DNA of 22,254 nucleotides from VRUG01 sp965372745 (GTDB lineage Bacteria; Planctomycetota; Phycisphaerae; Sedimentisphaerales; Anaerobacaceae), in NCBI GenBank assembly GCA_965372745.1, contig CBDVDM010000029.1, positions 1 through 22,254 on the forward strand, written 5' to 3'. Both the position numbers and the translations under genes were made by a program. Each line of letters opens with the position of its first letter. Within the stretch, counting starts at the first letter, position 1. Below the pieces are notes generated by a model. That model did not search any database, was not told the origin of the DNA, and worked only from the letters and a program-made list of their open reading frames with translations. This document shows, in pieces, positions 1 to 8,637 of this stretch.

Positions 1-821
1 TTAGAAAAATTGCGATTTACGGAAAAGGCGGAATCGGGAAGTCAACAACAACCCAAAATATAGTAGCCGGATTAGTTGAAATTGGCAAAAAGATTATGGT
101 TGTGGGATGTGACCCCAAAGCAGATTCAACAAGACTCCTTCTGGGCGGTCTTCATCAGACGACAGTCCTTGATACCCTCCGTGAAGAAGGTGAAGATGTT
201 GATCTCGATGACGTTGTCAAAGAAGGTTATGGAAAGGTGAGATGTGTAGAATCGGGAGGTCCTGAACCGGGTGTTGGATGTGCGGGCAGAGGTATTATAA
301 CCTCAATAAACCTTCTTGAGCAGCTTGGCGCCTATGATGATAAGTACGCGCTGGATTATGTTTTTTACGACGTTTTGGGCGATGTAGTATGCGGCGGTTT
401 TGCTATGCCTATGAGAGAAGGAAAAGCGCGGGAGATTTACATTGTAGTATCAGGCGAGATGATGGCTATGTACGCGGCAAACAATATTTGTAAAGGTATT
501 GTTAAATTCGCGGATTCAGGCGGAATAAGGCTTGGCGGGCTTATATGCAACAGCCGCCAGGTTGATAATGAAGAGAAAATGATCAAGGAGTTCGCGAAGA
601 AGCTGGGGACTCAAATGATTTACTTTGTTCCGAGAGAGAAGGTGGTTCAAAGAGCTGAAATAAACAGAAAGACAGTAATTGATTTTGAACCCGGGCATGC
701 TCAGGCCGATGAATACAGAGCGCTTGCGACAAAAATTGACCGGAATGAAATGCTTGTTATCCCTAAGCCGATAGATATGGAGATACTTGAGAATCTTTTA
801 GTGGAATTCGGTATCGTATGA
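1..821 (+). CDS. nifH: Nitrogenase iron protein NifH (5' end cut by window edge)
   Basis: ATP-dependent reductase that passes electrons from its single [4Fe-4S] cluster to the NifDK protein. The reading frame is open from base 3, so only the first one or two residues lie outside the window. Visible are the P-loop GKGGIGKST at the N-terminus, the GCDPKADS switch segment, and both cluster cysteines, in GVGCAGRGI and DVVCGGFAMP. The arginine after the first cysteine is the residue ADP-ribosylated in some diazotrophs. Sequence flavour (VESGGPEPGVGCAGRG, long C-terminus ending LLVEFGIV) resembles the anaerobe 'cluster III' group. It leads a tight + strand operon; its promoter is not in the window. 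Confidence 0.98.
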   Translation, partial: RKIAIYGKGGIGKSTTTQNIVAGLVEIGKKIMVVGCDPKADSTRLLLGGLHQTTVLDTLREEGEDVDLDDVVKEGYGKVRCVESGGPEPGVGCAGRGIITSINLLEQLGAYDDKYALDYVFYDVLGDVVCGGFAMPMREGKAREIYIVVSGEMMAMYAANNICKGIVKFADSGGIRLGGLICNSRQVDNEEKMIKEFAKKLGTQMIYFVPREKVVQRAEINRKTVIDFEPGHAQADEYRALATKIDRNEMLVIPKPIDMEILENLLVEFGIV

Positions 822-847
822 TTTTAATAGTGAAAGGAGAATAGAAT

Positions 848-1180
848 ATGCCCATGTTAATGATACGGTCGATAGTCAGGCCGGAAAAAACAGATGCAGT
901 GCTTGCCGGACTGCTTGACGCGGGATACCCTGCCGTTACTAAAGTAGCAGTTTTCGGCAGAGGAAAACAAAGAGGATTAAAAGTGGGGGAAGTTACATAT
1001 GATGAACTTCCAAAAGAGCTGCTGATAACGGTAATACCTGAAAAAGATAAGGATTTTGTGCTCAAAACGATAATCGAGAACGCGAAAACAAAAGATTCCG
1101 GGGCGTTTGGTGATGGTAAGATATTTGTTTCTCCTGTGCTTGAGGTATACACAGTAAGTTCCGGAGTTAAAGAAGAATAA
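848..1180 (+). CDS. nifI1: Nitrogen regulatory PII-like protein NifI1 (GlnB family)
   Basis: A 110-residue PII-family protein with the fold's start (MLMIRSIVRPEK) and a T-loop region containing FGRGKQRGLKVGEVTYDELPK, followed by the GDGKIFVSPV segment. In methanogens NifI1 and NifI2 form a complex that binds NifDK and blocks it when fixed nitrogen is plentiful; 2-oxoglutarate and ATP release the block. Position between nifH and nifD is diagnostic of this subfamily. AAGGAG at 834-839 sits 8 bases before the ATG at 848; the ATG at 854 is a possible alternative start. No adenylylatable or uridylylatable tyrosine of classical GlnB type is evident in the T-loop. Confidence 0.95.
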   Translation: MPMLMIRSIVRPEKTDAVLAGLLDAGYPAVTKVAVFGRGKQRGLKVGEVTYDELPKELLITVIPEKDKDFVLKTIIENAKTKDSGAFGDGKIFVSPVLEVYTVSSGVKEE

Positions 1181-1196
1181 ATCCAGGGAGTAAACA

Positions 1197-1601
1197 ATGA
1201 AAGAAGTAATGGCTGTAATTCGTATAAACAAGATTAATAAAACCAAAAAAGCGCTTTCAGAAGTAGGTATATCGGCCTTTACTGCTACCGGCAAAATTCT
1301 TGGCAGGGGTAAGGGGATGGTTGATTACAGGATACTCCATGGGGCTGAAAATGGTCACCCGGAAGCAATCAGCCAGCTCGGAGACGGTCCGAGACTTGTG
1401 CCCAAGAGGCTTATTACGGTGATTGTTTCGGACAACTTTGTAGAAAGAACAGTTAAGGCTATAATTGATGTGAATCAAACCGGCAATTCCGGGGATGGTA
1501 AAATTTTCGTGATGCCTATTTTAGAAGCTACAAGGGTAAGAACAGGCGAAACTGTAAAAGGAGAATCAGGTGGAGGTGTCCTTGATTCTTCAGGAGCATA
1601 A
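1197..1601 (+). CDS. nifI2: Nitrogen regulatory PII-like protein NifI2 (GlnB family)
   Basis: Partner of NifI1 in post-translational switch-off of nitrogenase. The 134-residue protein has the PII N-terminus (MKEVMAVIRINKINKT), an extended T-loop with GRGKGMVDYRILHGAENG and PRLVPKRLITVIV, the GDGKIFVMPI motif, and a longer C-terminal tail rich in Gly/Ser. The longer T-loop and tail separate NifI2 from NifI1. A GGGAG Shine-Dalgarno ends about 7 bases before the ATG. It lies 16 bases after nifI1 and 2 bases before nifD, so it is almost certainly co-transcribed and translationally linked with both. Confidence 0.95.
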   Translation: MKEVMAVIRINKINKTKKALSEVGISAFTATGKILGRGKGMVDYRILHGAENGHPEAISQLGDGPRLVPKRLITVIVSDNFVERTVKAIIDVNQTGNSGDGKIFVMPILEATRVRTGETVKGESGGGVLDSSGA

Positions 1602-1603
1602 TT

Positions 1604-3223
1604 ATGAAAAAGAGTAAAGAACTATTAGGGCCAGGTACTATCAAAGAGGATATTCTTAAAAAGTATCCGGCAAAGGTTGCTAAAAAGCGAAACAAGTCAA
1701 TGGTACTCAATGACCCGAAAACAGGCCAGGAAATTCAGTCAAATGTAAGGACTATTCCCGGGATTATTACTCAGCGCGGATGCTGCTATGCCGGGTGCAA
1801 GGGAGTAGTGCTTGGTCCCACAAGGGATATTCTTAACCTTACACACGGCCCTATCGGGTGCGGTTTTTTTAGCTGGGCTACGCGGCGCAACCAGACCAGG
1901 CCAGGCCCGGACGGCGACAATTTTATGCCCTATTGTTTCTCAACAGATATGCAGGACAGCAACATTGTTTTCGGCGGTGAGAAAAAGCTGAAGGCAGCGA
2001 TTCAGGAGGCATACGATATCTTTCATCCAAAGGCTATAGGGATATTTTCCACCTGTCCGGTTGGTTTAATCGGTGATGATGTTCATGCTGTGGCAAGGGA
2101 AATGAAAGAAAAGCTCGGTATTAACATCTTTGGTTTTTCATGTGAGGGGTATAAAGGTGTGAGTCAGTCGGCCGGCCACCACATTGCCAACAACCAGATT
2201 TTTAAACACGTGGTCGGACTCGATGACACGGTGAAGGAGGGCAAGTTTAAGATTAACCTGCTTGGAGAGTATAACATCGGCGGAGATGCGTTTTTGATTG
2301 AGGACCTGTTTGAACGATGCGGCCTTACTCTGATTTCCACCTACAGCGGAAATTCAAGTATTGATCAGTTTGCTAATTCACATACTGCCGATCTTAATCT
2401 TATTATGTGTCACCGCTCAATTAACTATGTAGCCGGTATGATGGAAAAGAAGTTCGGCATACCGTGGCTGAAGGTAAACTTTATCGGGGCAGGTGCGACA
2501 GCAAGATCATTAAGGGAAATTGCGCAGTATTTCGGTGACAAGAAACTTATTGACATGGTTGAGAAAGTAATCGCAGAAGAAATGCCCGCAGTACTGAAAG
2601 CCCAGAAAGAGATAACGCCGAGGACCAAAGGGAAACTGGCAATGATTTTTGTCGGTGGTTCACGCGCACATCATTATCAGAATCTTTTTGCTGAGATTGG
2701 AATGACAACAATTGCCGCCGGATATGAGTTTGCTCACCGGGATGATTATGAGGGCAGGAAAGTCCTGCCTGACATCAAGGTCGATGCTGACAGCAGAAAT
2801 ATTGAAGAACTTGAAATTGAAAAGGACCCAAAGAGATACCGGCTGAGAAAGTCTCCGCAGGAGCTTGAGAAACTTAAAAAAATGGGCGTCCAGATGGGCA
2901 AGTACGAGGGTATGATGCCTGAAATGAAACCAAATTCGGTAGTCATCGATGATATAAGCCAGCATGAAACGGAAAAACTTATTGAAAAATACAAACCAGC
3001 AGTATTCTGCGCAGGGATTAAGGAAAAATATACTGTGCAAAAGAGAGGTGTTCCCATGAAACAATTGCACAGCTACGATTATGGAGGCCCTTTTGCGGCG
3101 TTTAAAGGAGCGATTAACTTCTACGTGGAGATGGAACGAACGGTAAATACAAAGATATGGAAACTGATAAAAGCTCCATGGGATAATAAACCCGAAATTA
3201 CAGCTGTCTTTGTTTCTGAATAA
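1604..3223 (+). CDS. nifD: Nitrogenase molybdenum-iron protein alpha chain NifD
   Basis: Alpha subunit of dinitrogenase, which binds FeMo-cofactor and shares the P-cluster with NifK. P-cluster cysteines appear at residues 60, 86 (HGPIGC) and 151 (STCPVGLIGDD). The cofactor ligands are Cys269 (IMCHRSINY) and His489 (QLHSYDYGGP); Gln188 and His192 of GVSQSAGHH match the substrate-path residues of other NifD proteins. At 539 residues it carries the roughly 50-residue insertion before the C-terminal His that marks cluster II/III NifD. Extra cysteines lie next to the first P-cluster ligand (C61 and C65 in GCCYAGCKG). AGGAG at about 1590 gives a good ribosome site. No vnfG/anfG-type delta subunit gene follows, which argues for the Mo enzyme. 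Confidence 0.98.
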   Translation: MKKSKELLGPGTIKEDILKKYPAKVAKKRNKSMVLNDPKTGQEIQSNVRTIPGIITQRGCCYAGCKGVVLGPTRDILNLTHGPIGCGFFSWATRRNQTRPGPDGDNFMPYCFSTDMQDSNIVFGGEKKLKAAIQEAYDIFHPKAIGIFSTCPVGLIGDDVHAVAREMKEKLGINIFGFSCEGYKGVSQSAGHHIANNQIFKHVVGLDDTVKEGKFKINLLGEYNIGGDAFLIEDLFERCGLTLISTYSGNSSIDQFANSHTADLNLIMCHRSINYVAGMMEKKFGIPWLKVNFIGAGATARSLREIAQYFGDKKLIDMVEKVIAEEMPAVLKAQKEITPRTKGKLAMIFVGGSRAHHYQNLFAEIGMTTIAAGYEFAHRDDYEGRKVLPDIKVDADSRNIEELEIEKDPKRYRLRKSPQELEKLKKMGVQMGKYEGMMPEMKPNSVVIDDISQHETEKLIEKYKPAVFCAGIKEKYTVQKRGVPMKQLHSYDYGGPFAAFKGAINFYVEMERTVNTKIWKLIKAPWDNKPEITAVFVSE

Positions 3224-3243
3224 AATTTAGAAGGAAGGTTAAT

Positions 3244-4626
3244 ATGCTTTTAAGACATACGCCAGATGAAATTAAAGAGAGAAAAGCTCTTACAGTAAAC
3301 CCTGCGAAAACGTGCCAGCCAATCGGGGCAATGTACGCGGCTCTGGGCATACATGCCTGCCTGCCGCACAGTCATGGCTCACAGGGCTGCTGTGCTTATC
3401 ACCGAAGTACGCTGACACGGCACTATAAAGAACCGATAATGGCTGCAACCAGTTCTTTCACCGAGGGCTCTTCGGTATTCGGGGGGCAGGCAAACCTTCT
3501 ACAGGCAATTAATAATATTTTTACCATTTATAACCCAGACATTATTGCAGTTCATACAACCTGTCTTTCCGAAACCATAGGTGACGATGTAAACCAAATC
3601 TGTCAGAAAGCAAGAAACGATGGAAAAGTTCCTGAGGGTAAATATGTAATACACTGTAGTACACCAAGCTACATTGGTTCTCATATTACCGGCTTTGCGA
3701 ATATGGTGAAAGGCATGGTTAAATATTTCTCAGAATCGACAGGGGAGAAAAAAAATCAGATAAATATTATTCCCGGATGGGTTGAGCCGCCGGATATGAG
3801 GGAAATAAAAAAGACAGCAAAAAAAATGGGTGTAAAAACTGTCTTGTTTCCCGACACATCCGACGTCCTCGATGCGCCGCAGACAGGACATCATGCTTTT
3901 TATCCGAAAGGCGGAGTTACTATACCTGAACTGAAAAGCACCGGGGATAGCAAATTCACACTTGCCCTGGGCAATTTTGCATCGGAAGCTGCGGCAAAAG
4001 AACTTGAAAATAAGTGTAAGGTAAAATACAAAGCGCTCGATATCCCTATAGGTCTTTCAGCAACTGACAGATTTATTGTTGCTCTTAGCAGAGCTGCTGA
4101 TGTTGATGTACCGGCATCAATTACGGATGAAAGGGGAAGGCTTGTTGACATTATTACTGATATGCAGCAGTACTTCTACAATAAAAAAGTTGCTCTGTTT
4201 GGTGATCCTGATCATCTCATACCACTTACAGAGTTTCTTGTCGATATTGATATGAAGCCCATTCATATTGTCAGCGGCACACCGGGAAAGGAATTTGAAA
4301 AGAGAATAAGAAAAATACTTGATGGCAATGTGCCTGATGCAAAGGTAAAGAACGGCGCTAATGCTGATGCGTTCCTGTTGCATCAATGGATAAAGAATGA
4401 GCCGGTTGATTTGCTCATAGGGAACACATATGGGAAATATATTGCGAGGGATGAAGATATTCCGTTTATAAGAATGGGATTTCCCATACTTGATAGAATC
4501 GGCCATAGTTATTTTCCAACAGTAGGATACAGAGGCGCAATGAGGATATTAGAAAATGTACTAAGCGCGCTTATGGATAGGCAGGACAGGGATGCGCCTG
4601 AGGAAAGTTTTGAGCTTGTAATGTAA
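3244..4626 (+). CDS. nifK: Nitrogenase molybdenum-iron protein beta chain NifK
   Basis: Beta subunit of dinitrogenase; with NifD it holds the P-cluster. Cysteines are at residue 24 (PAKTCQPIG), 49 (HGSQGC) and 107 (TTCLSETIGDDV), matching the three NifK P-cluster ligands, and the CSTPSYIGSH segment covers the P-cluster serine region. Residue 50 is an additional cysteine. At 460 residues it lacks the N-terminal extension of proteobacterial NifK, as usual in anaerobes. The C-terminus has IPFIRMGFPILDRIGHSYFPTVGY in pieces typical of the family. AAGGAAGG directly precedes the start. It lies 20 bases after nifD. Confidence 0.98.
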   Translation: MLLRHTPDEIKERKALTVNPAKTCQPIGAMYAALGIHACLPHSHGSQGCCAYHRSTLTRHYKEPIMAATSSFTEGSSVFGGQANLLQAINNIFTIYNPDIIAVHTTCLSETIGDDVNQICQKARNDGKVPEGKYVIHCSTPSYIGSHITGFANMVKGMVKYFSESTGEKKNQINIIPGWVEPPDMREIKKTAKKMGVKTVLFPDTSDVLDAPQTGHHAFYPKGGVTIPELKSTGDSKFTLALGNFASEAAAKELENKCKVKYKALDIPIGLSATDRFIVALSRAADVDVPASITDERGRLVDIITDMQQYFYNKKVALFGDPDHLIPLTEFLVDIDMKPIHIVSGTPGKEFEKRIRKILDGNVPDAKVKNGANADAFLLHQWIKNEPVDLLIGNTYGKYIARDEDIPFIRMGFPILDRIGHSYFPTVGYRGAMRILENVLSALMDRQDRDAPEESFELVM

Positions 4627-4636
4627 ATGAGACCAT

Positions 4637-4667
4637 GACTTATTGAGTCAGAAGGACGAGATAAGTC
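4637..4667 (+). other. Inverted repeat in the nifK-nifE gap
   Basis: GACTTAT at 4637-4643 is perfectly complemented by ATAAGTC at 4661-4667 with a 17-base loop. It begins 10 bases after the nifK stop codon. There is no run of T after it, so it is not an obvious terminator. A stem here could protect the 3' end of a processed nifHDK message. Function is inferred only from position. Confidence 0.4.
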
Positions 4668-4680
4668 GTAAGGTTGAATT

Positions 4681-4714
4681 TATCCTGAGCGAACGAAGTG
4701 AGTCGAAGGATCTC
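4681..4714 (+). repeat. Interspersed-repeat-like element carrying the nifE ribosome-binding site
   Basis: The stretch contains the core GAGCGAACGAAGTGAGTCGA flanked by ATCCT (4682-4686) and AGGAT (4707-4711), an inverted pair; CGA/TCG pairs are possible inside it. It resembles a short non-coding repeat family seen in many bacterial genomes with the consensus CCTGAGCGAAG..TCGAAGGA. GAAGGA at 4705-4710 is 6 bases before the nifE ATG, so the right end of the element serves as Shine-Dalgarno. If the ATCCT/AGGAT stem forms it would hide that site. Only one copy is present in the window. Confidence 0.55.
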
Positions 4715-4716
4715 TT

Positions 4717-6081
4717 ATGGATAAAATAGAAATATTAGAAGAGAGAAAAGAGCAAATATATTACGGTGGCGAAGAATCTACCGACGGCTCTTTTAATATG
4801 CAATGCGAAAGGAAAACTGTCGCCGGTTCTGTCAGCCAGCGGGCTTGTGTTTTTTGCGGCTCCCGCGTAGTATTATATCCTATAGTTGACGCTTTGCACC
4901 TGGTTCATGGGCCTATTGGCTGCGCGGCCTATACGTGGGATATCAGGGGTTCTTTATCATCAGGGTCGGAACTGCACCGTTTGAGCTTCTCAACAGACCT
5001 TCAGGAAAAAAACGTTATTTTTGGAGGTGAAAAAAAGCTTCACCGCGCTTTATGCGAACTCATTGACAGATATAAACCGGAGGCGGCCTTTGTTTACACT
5101 ACCTGTATCATCGGAATTATCGGAGACGATGTAGATTCGGTATGCAAGCGGGTAAGTACCCAAAAGAATATCCCTGTTCTTCCTGTTCATTCGGAAGGAT
5201 TTAAGGGTACGAAAAAAGATGGCTATCGCGCAGCTTGTGAGGCGTTGGCGGCTCTTGTCGGAAGCGGTTCGACAAAAGATATCGGCCCATTTAGTATTAA
5301 CCTTCTTGGTGATTTTAACATTGCAGGAGAAACATGGTTAATTAAGGATTACTACAATCGGATGGGAGTGGAGGTTGTTTCTACGGTGACCGGCGATGCA
5401 AGGATTGCGGATATACAAAGAGCACATGGGGCAAAACTCAACGTGGTTCAGTGTTCCGGTTCAATGATGCCCCTGGCGAAGATAATGAAAGAGCGTTACG
5501 GGATACCCTTTATTCATGTCTCGTATCTTGGCATTGAGGATACCTCAAGCGCTCTTTATGAGGTAGCGCGTTTTTTTAGAAATAAAGAAATGCTTCGACT
5601 GACAGACGAAGTAGTTAACGGTGAGGTTCAAAACATAAGACTGCCTCTTGAGCAGTATAAAAGAAAACTTAAAGGAAAAAAAGCTGCTATCTACGTCGGC
5701 GGTGCCTTTAAGGCTTTCTCTCTGATAAAGGCGCTTGATTATCTGGGAATGAAGGTTGTCGTAGTAGGTTCGCAAACAGGAAATAAAGATGATTACAAAC
5801 GCCTGAAAAAAATGTGCGGGGAAGGAACAATAATCGTTGATGATGCCAATCCGCTGGAGCTGTCCCGGTTTATACTGGAAAAAGATGCCGATATTTTTAT
5901 CGGAGGAGTCAAAGAACGTTATCTGGCTTATAAGCTCGGTATTGCTTTTTGCGACCACAACCATCAGCGTAAAATAGCCCTGGCAGGGTTTAAAGGAATG
6001 CTTAACTTTACCCGTGAGGTTTATTCATCGGTTACAAGTCCAGTCTGGCGATTCACACCACAAAGAGAAAAAGCGGGGTGA
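4717..6081 (+). CDS. nifE: Nitrogenase cofactor scaffold protein NifE
   Basis: Alpha-like subunit of the NifEN scaffold on which the NifB product is matured to FeMo-cofactor by adding Mo and homocitrate. The 454-residue protein is a NifD paralogue with cluster cysteines at 44 and 47 (QRACVFCGS), 69 (HGPIGC) and 130 (TTCIIGIIGDD). It lacks the NifD-type HSYDY cofactor motif; the equivalent stretch reads CDHNHQRKIALAGFKGML. Order after nifK and directly before nifN supports NifE. The 90-base gap upstream is the largest in the nifH-to-nifN part and holds a repeat-like element, which may set NifEN levels apart from NifHDK. Confidence 0.95.
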   Translation: MDKIEILEERKEQIYYGGEESTDGSFNMQCERKTVAGSVSQRACVFCGSRVVLYPIVDALHLVHGPIGCAAYTWDIRGSLSSGSELHRLSFSTDLQEKNVIFGGEKKLHRALCELIDRYKPEAAFVYTTCIIGIIGDDVDSVCKRVSTQKNIPVLPVHSEGFKGTKKDGYRAACEALAALVGSGSTKDIGPFSINLLGDFNIAGETWLIKDYYNRMGVEVVSTVTGDARIADIQRAHGAKLNVVQCSGSMMPLAKIMKERYGIPFIHVSYLGIEDTSSALYEVARFFRNKEMLRLTDEVVNGEVQNIRLPLEQYKRKLKGKKAAIYVGGAFKAFSLIKALDYLGMKVVVVGSQTGNKDDYKRLKKMCGEGTIIVDDANPLELSRFILEKDADIFIGGVKERYLAYKLGIAFCDHNHQRKIALAGFKGMLNFTREVYSSVTSPVWRFTPQREKAG

Positions 6082-6084
6082 ATT

Positions 6085-7440
6085 ATGAAAACAGAAAAGA
6101 AAGTTTATACTGCTACTCGAAATCCCTGTAAGTTATGCTCTCCGCTGGGAGCAAGCCTTGTCTTCCGGGGCATCAGGGGCGCCTTGACCTTTTTGCATGG
6201 TTCTCAGGGATGCTCGACCTATATACGCCGTTATCTCATTAACCATTTTGAAGAGCCGGTTGACATCGCAGCCTCCAACTTTTCCGAAGAAACGGCTATT
6301 TTTGGCGGGAGGGATAATTTATTAACGGGCCTTAAAAACGTCTGCAAGCAGTATGAACCGGAACTTATTGGTGTAGCAACTACCTGTTTGAGTGAGACCA
6401 TAGGCGATGATGTATCAATGATTTTGCGTGAGTTTCTTTCGAAACGACCGTCTGATTTTATCCCAAAAATCGTCTATGTCTCAACACCGAGTTATATGGG
6501 GACTCATATGGATGGTTTTCACGCTGCTGTGCGTGCTGTCGTCTCAACCCTGGCGTGCGGACAGGACAGAATTCGGCAAATCGGAATGTTTCCCGGGCTG
6601 GTGTCGCCTGCAGATATTCGGTATCTAAAAGAACTGGTCAGTGACTTCGGTCTTGACAGTGTTATCCTGCCTGACTACTCAGAGACCTTAGACGGCGGAT
6701 TGTGGACAGAGTATCAAAAGATACAACGGGGCGGTACTTCACTTAGAGAAATTGCCTCTCTGGGAGGTTCGTTGGGGGCAATTGAGTTCGGTCATAGTCT
6801 CGAGAAAAAAGAAACAGCGGGAACCTTGCTCAAAGAGCGTTTTTCTGTAGAGCGGTTTTGTCTGGGACTGCCGGTTGGCATCAGGTTGACCGATTTGTTT
6901 TTTGAACTTTTAGAAAAACTTAGCGGCAGAAAAACGCAGGATAAGTACCGACTCAGGCGCAGCCGGCTTGTAGATTCGTACGTAGATGGGCACAAATATA
7001 TGTTTGAAAAGAAGGCCGTCGTCTATGGCGATGAAGATATGGTGGCATCGGTTGCTTCCTTTTTACTTGAGACAGGGGTAATTCCGGTTCTTTGTACTAC
7101 CGGAGCACGTACCGGAACCCTTGAGCGTGTCCTCAGTGAGACGGCTTCTCTCTACGGGAGAGAAATATCGGTTTGTGAAGGTCTCGATTTTGAAGAGATA
7201 CTCGAAAAGTGCAAAGGTTTAGACATTGATTTTATGATTGGCAGTAGTAAGGGTTATTATATAGCAAGAAAATTAGGTGTACCACTTGTAAGAATTGGTT
7301 TTCCGATACATGACAGAATAGGTGCTCAAAGAATTTTGCATCTGGGATATGAAGGCACCCAGCAGTTGTTTGACAGGATAGTAAATGCGATTATTGAAAA
7401 GGAACAAGAGACATCACCTGTCGGGTATTCATATATGTGA
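6085..7440 (+). CDS. nifN: Nitrogenase cofactor scaffold protein NifN
   Basis: Beta-like subunit of the NifEN cofactor scaffold and a NifK paralogue. Cysteines are at residues 15 and 18 (NPCKLCSPLG), 43 (HGSQGC) and in TTCLSETIGDDV; VSTPSYMGTHMDGF and RIGFPIHDRIGAQ follow the NifK/NifN pattern. It starts 3 bases after nifE and is separate from it, not fused. At 451 residues it is of normal length; there is no NifX domain fused to its C-terminus, and no nifX gene follows. Confidence 0.93.
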   Translation: MKTEKKVYTATRNPCKLCSPLGASLVFRGIRGALTFLHGSQGCSTYIRRYLINHFEEPVDIAASNFSEETAIFGGRDNLLTGLKNVCKQYEPELIGVATTCLSETIGDDVSMILREFLSKRPSDFIPKIVYVSTPSYMGTHMDGFHAAVRAVVSTLACGQDRIRQIGMFPGLVSPADIRYLKELVSDFGLDSVILPDYSETLDGGLWTEYQKIQRGGTSLREIASLGGSLGAIEFGHSLEKKETAGTLLKERFSVERFCLGLPVGIRLTDLFFELLEKLSGRKTQDKYRLRRSRLVDSYVDGHKYMFEKKAVVYGDEDMVASVASFLLETGVIPVLCTTGARTGTLERVLSETASLYGREISVCEGLDFEEILEKCKGLDIDFMIGSSKGYYIARKLGVPLVRIGFPIHDRIGAQRILHLGYEGTQQLFDRIVNAIIEKEQETSPVGYSYM

Positions 7441-7484
7441 GACCCCAGTAAAGATAAAACTCTAACGGAGCGAAGGCAATCAAG

Positions 7485-8369
7485 ATGACTATAGATATAT
7501 CAAATCATCCATGTTTTAACGATAAGATACGGCATACTTTTGGAAGGGTTCACCTGCCGGTGGCGCCAAGGTGTAATATCCAGTGTAATTACTGCAACAG
7601 GAAGTATGATTGTGTTAACGAAAGCAGGCCTGGGGTTACCAGCGCCCTGCTGTCGCCGCAGCAGGCTCTTCATTACCTGGAGTATGTAATGAAGAAAGTC
7701 CCCAATATTTCAGTTGTGGGGATTGCCGGCCCGGGAGACCCTTTTGCCAATCCCAAAGAAACAATGGAAACTCTGACGATGGTCAGAGAAAAGTATCCGG
7801 AGATAATTTTGTGTCTGGCCACAAACGGGCTTAACATTGGCCCTTATATAGAAGGACTCGCGGAGCTTAATGTAAGCCATGTAACTATTACCATAAACGC
7901 CCTCGATACTGAAATAGGCGCCGGGATTTACGCTTGGGTGCGATTTGGAAAAAGAGTATACAGCCCCAGTGAAGGATTTGAGATATTGCTGGATAATCAA
8001 CTTAAAGCGGTCAGGTCTCTTAAGGAAAAAGGCATTAGTGTAAAGGTTAATACTATAATAATTCCCGACATAAACGATTGTCATATCGAAGCCGTTGCCA
8101 GAAAAATGTCAGAGCTGAAGGTGGATATCCACAATTGTATCGGTTACTACCAAAATAAAGGGACTGTTTTTGAGAACATTAAAGAACCTTCTCCTGAACT
8201 TGTTCAAAAAGTCAGAAAAGATGCAGGTAAACATCTTACTCAGATGCATCATTGCGTCAGGTGCAGAGCAGATGCGGTAGGTTTGTTAGGAAAAGACGAT
8301 ACGGAGTGTTTTGAAATTTTAAAGGAGTGCAGCAATGAAAAAACCCCAGTACCACATTTTTGTATGTAA
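7485..8369 (+). CDS. nifB: Radical SAM cofactor synthase NifB, short form
   Basis: Builds the 8Fe core (NifB-co) of FeMo-cofactor with carbide insertion from S-adenosylmethionine. Hallmarks are HPCF near the start, the radical-SAM CX3CX2C motif at Cys30, Cys34 and Cys37, the family-specific NRKYDCVNESRPGV, GIAGPGDPFANP, the LCLATNGL and TITINALD segments, and the HHCVRCRADAVGLLG cysteine motif near the C-terminus. At 294 residues it lacks the C-terminal NifX/NafY-like domain of proteobacterial NifB, as in many anaerobes and archaea. Its last 35 bases overlap the ferredoxin gene. Confidence 0.96.
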   Translation: MTIDISNHPCFNDKIRHTFGRVHLPVAPRCNIQCNYCNRKYDCVNESRPGVTSALLSPQQALHYLEYVMKKVPNISVVGIAGPGDPFANPKETMETLTMVREKYPEIILCLATNGLNIGPYIEGLAELNVSHVTITINALDTEIGAGIYAWVRFGKRVYSPSEGFEILLDNQLKAVRSLKEKGISVKVNTIIIPDINDCHIEAVARKMSELKVDIHNCIGYYQNKGTVFENIKEPSPELVQKVRKDAGKHLTQMHHCVRCRADAVGLLGKDDTECFEILKECSNEKTPVPHFCM

Positions 8370-8637
8370 TTCGTTCAGGCTTACGGGTGCGCCTCAGGGT
8401 GTATGCAATAAAAAAGGTGCTCCGGCTCTTCTTCAATATATTGAAGAAGAAATAATTGACAGAGGTATAGATGCTATGGTCTCCAGTACCGGGTGCCTCA
8501 AAATGTGTGAAAAAGGGCCTGTTATGATAGTTTATCCGGATAATTACTGGTATGGCGAAATAACCGAAGAGGCAGTTGATGAAATCCTTGACGCCCTTGA
8601 GGATGGTAAAGCCGTGGAGAATTACTTAATTGCATGA
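8335..8637 (+). CDS. Thioredoxin-fold [2Fe-2S] ferredoxin
   Basis: A 100-residue ferredoxin of the clostridial 2Fe-2S/thioredoxin-like family. Cysteines at 11, 24, 54 and 58 (FVCNSFR, GVCNKKG, STGCLKMCEKGP) fit the ligand arrangement of that family, and YPDNYWYG with EEAVDEILDALEDG completes the pattern. AAAGGAG lies just ahead of the ATG at 8335, inside the end of nifB, so translation of the two is coupled. Ferredoxins of this kind are frequent neighbours of nif genes and are thought to serve nitrogenase or cofactor assembly; which step it serves here is not shown by the sequence. Confidence 0.92.
   Translation: MKKPQYHIFVCNSFRLTGAPQGVCNKKGAPALLQYIEEEIIDRGIDAMVSSTGCLKMCEKGPVMIVYPDNYWYGEITEEAVDEILDALEDGKAVENYLIA

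Noticed and set aside
2660..3070. Long - strand reading frame inside nifD
   Set aside because: It lies opposite a strongly conserved gene, has no ribosome site or motifs, and is a shadow frame.
1604..4626. Vanadium or iron-only nitrogenase (VnfDK/AnfDK)
   Set aside because: No delta-subunit gene (vnfG/anfG) between the D and K genes, and the D chain has the NifD-type long insertion and the nif order with nifE, nifN and nifV.
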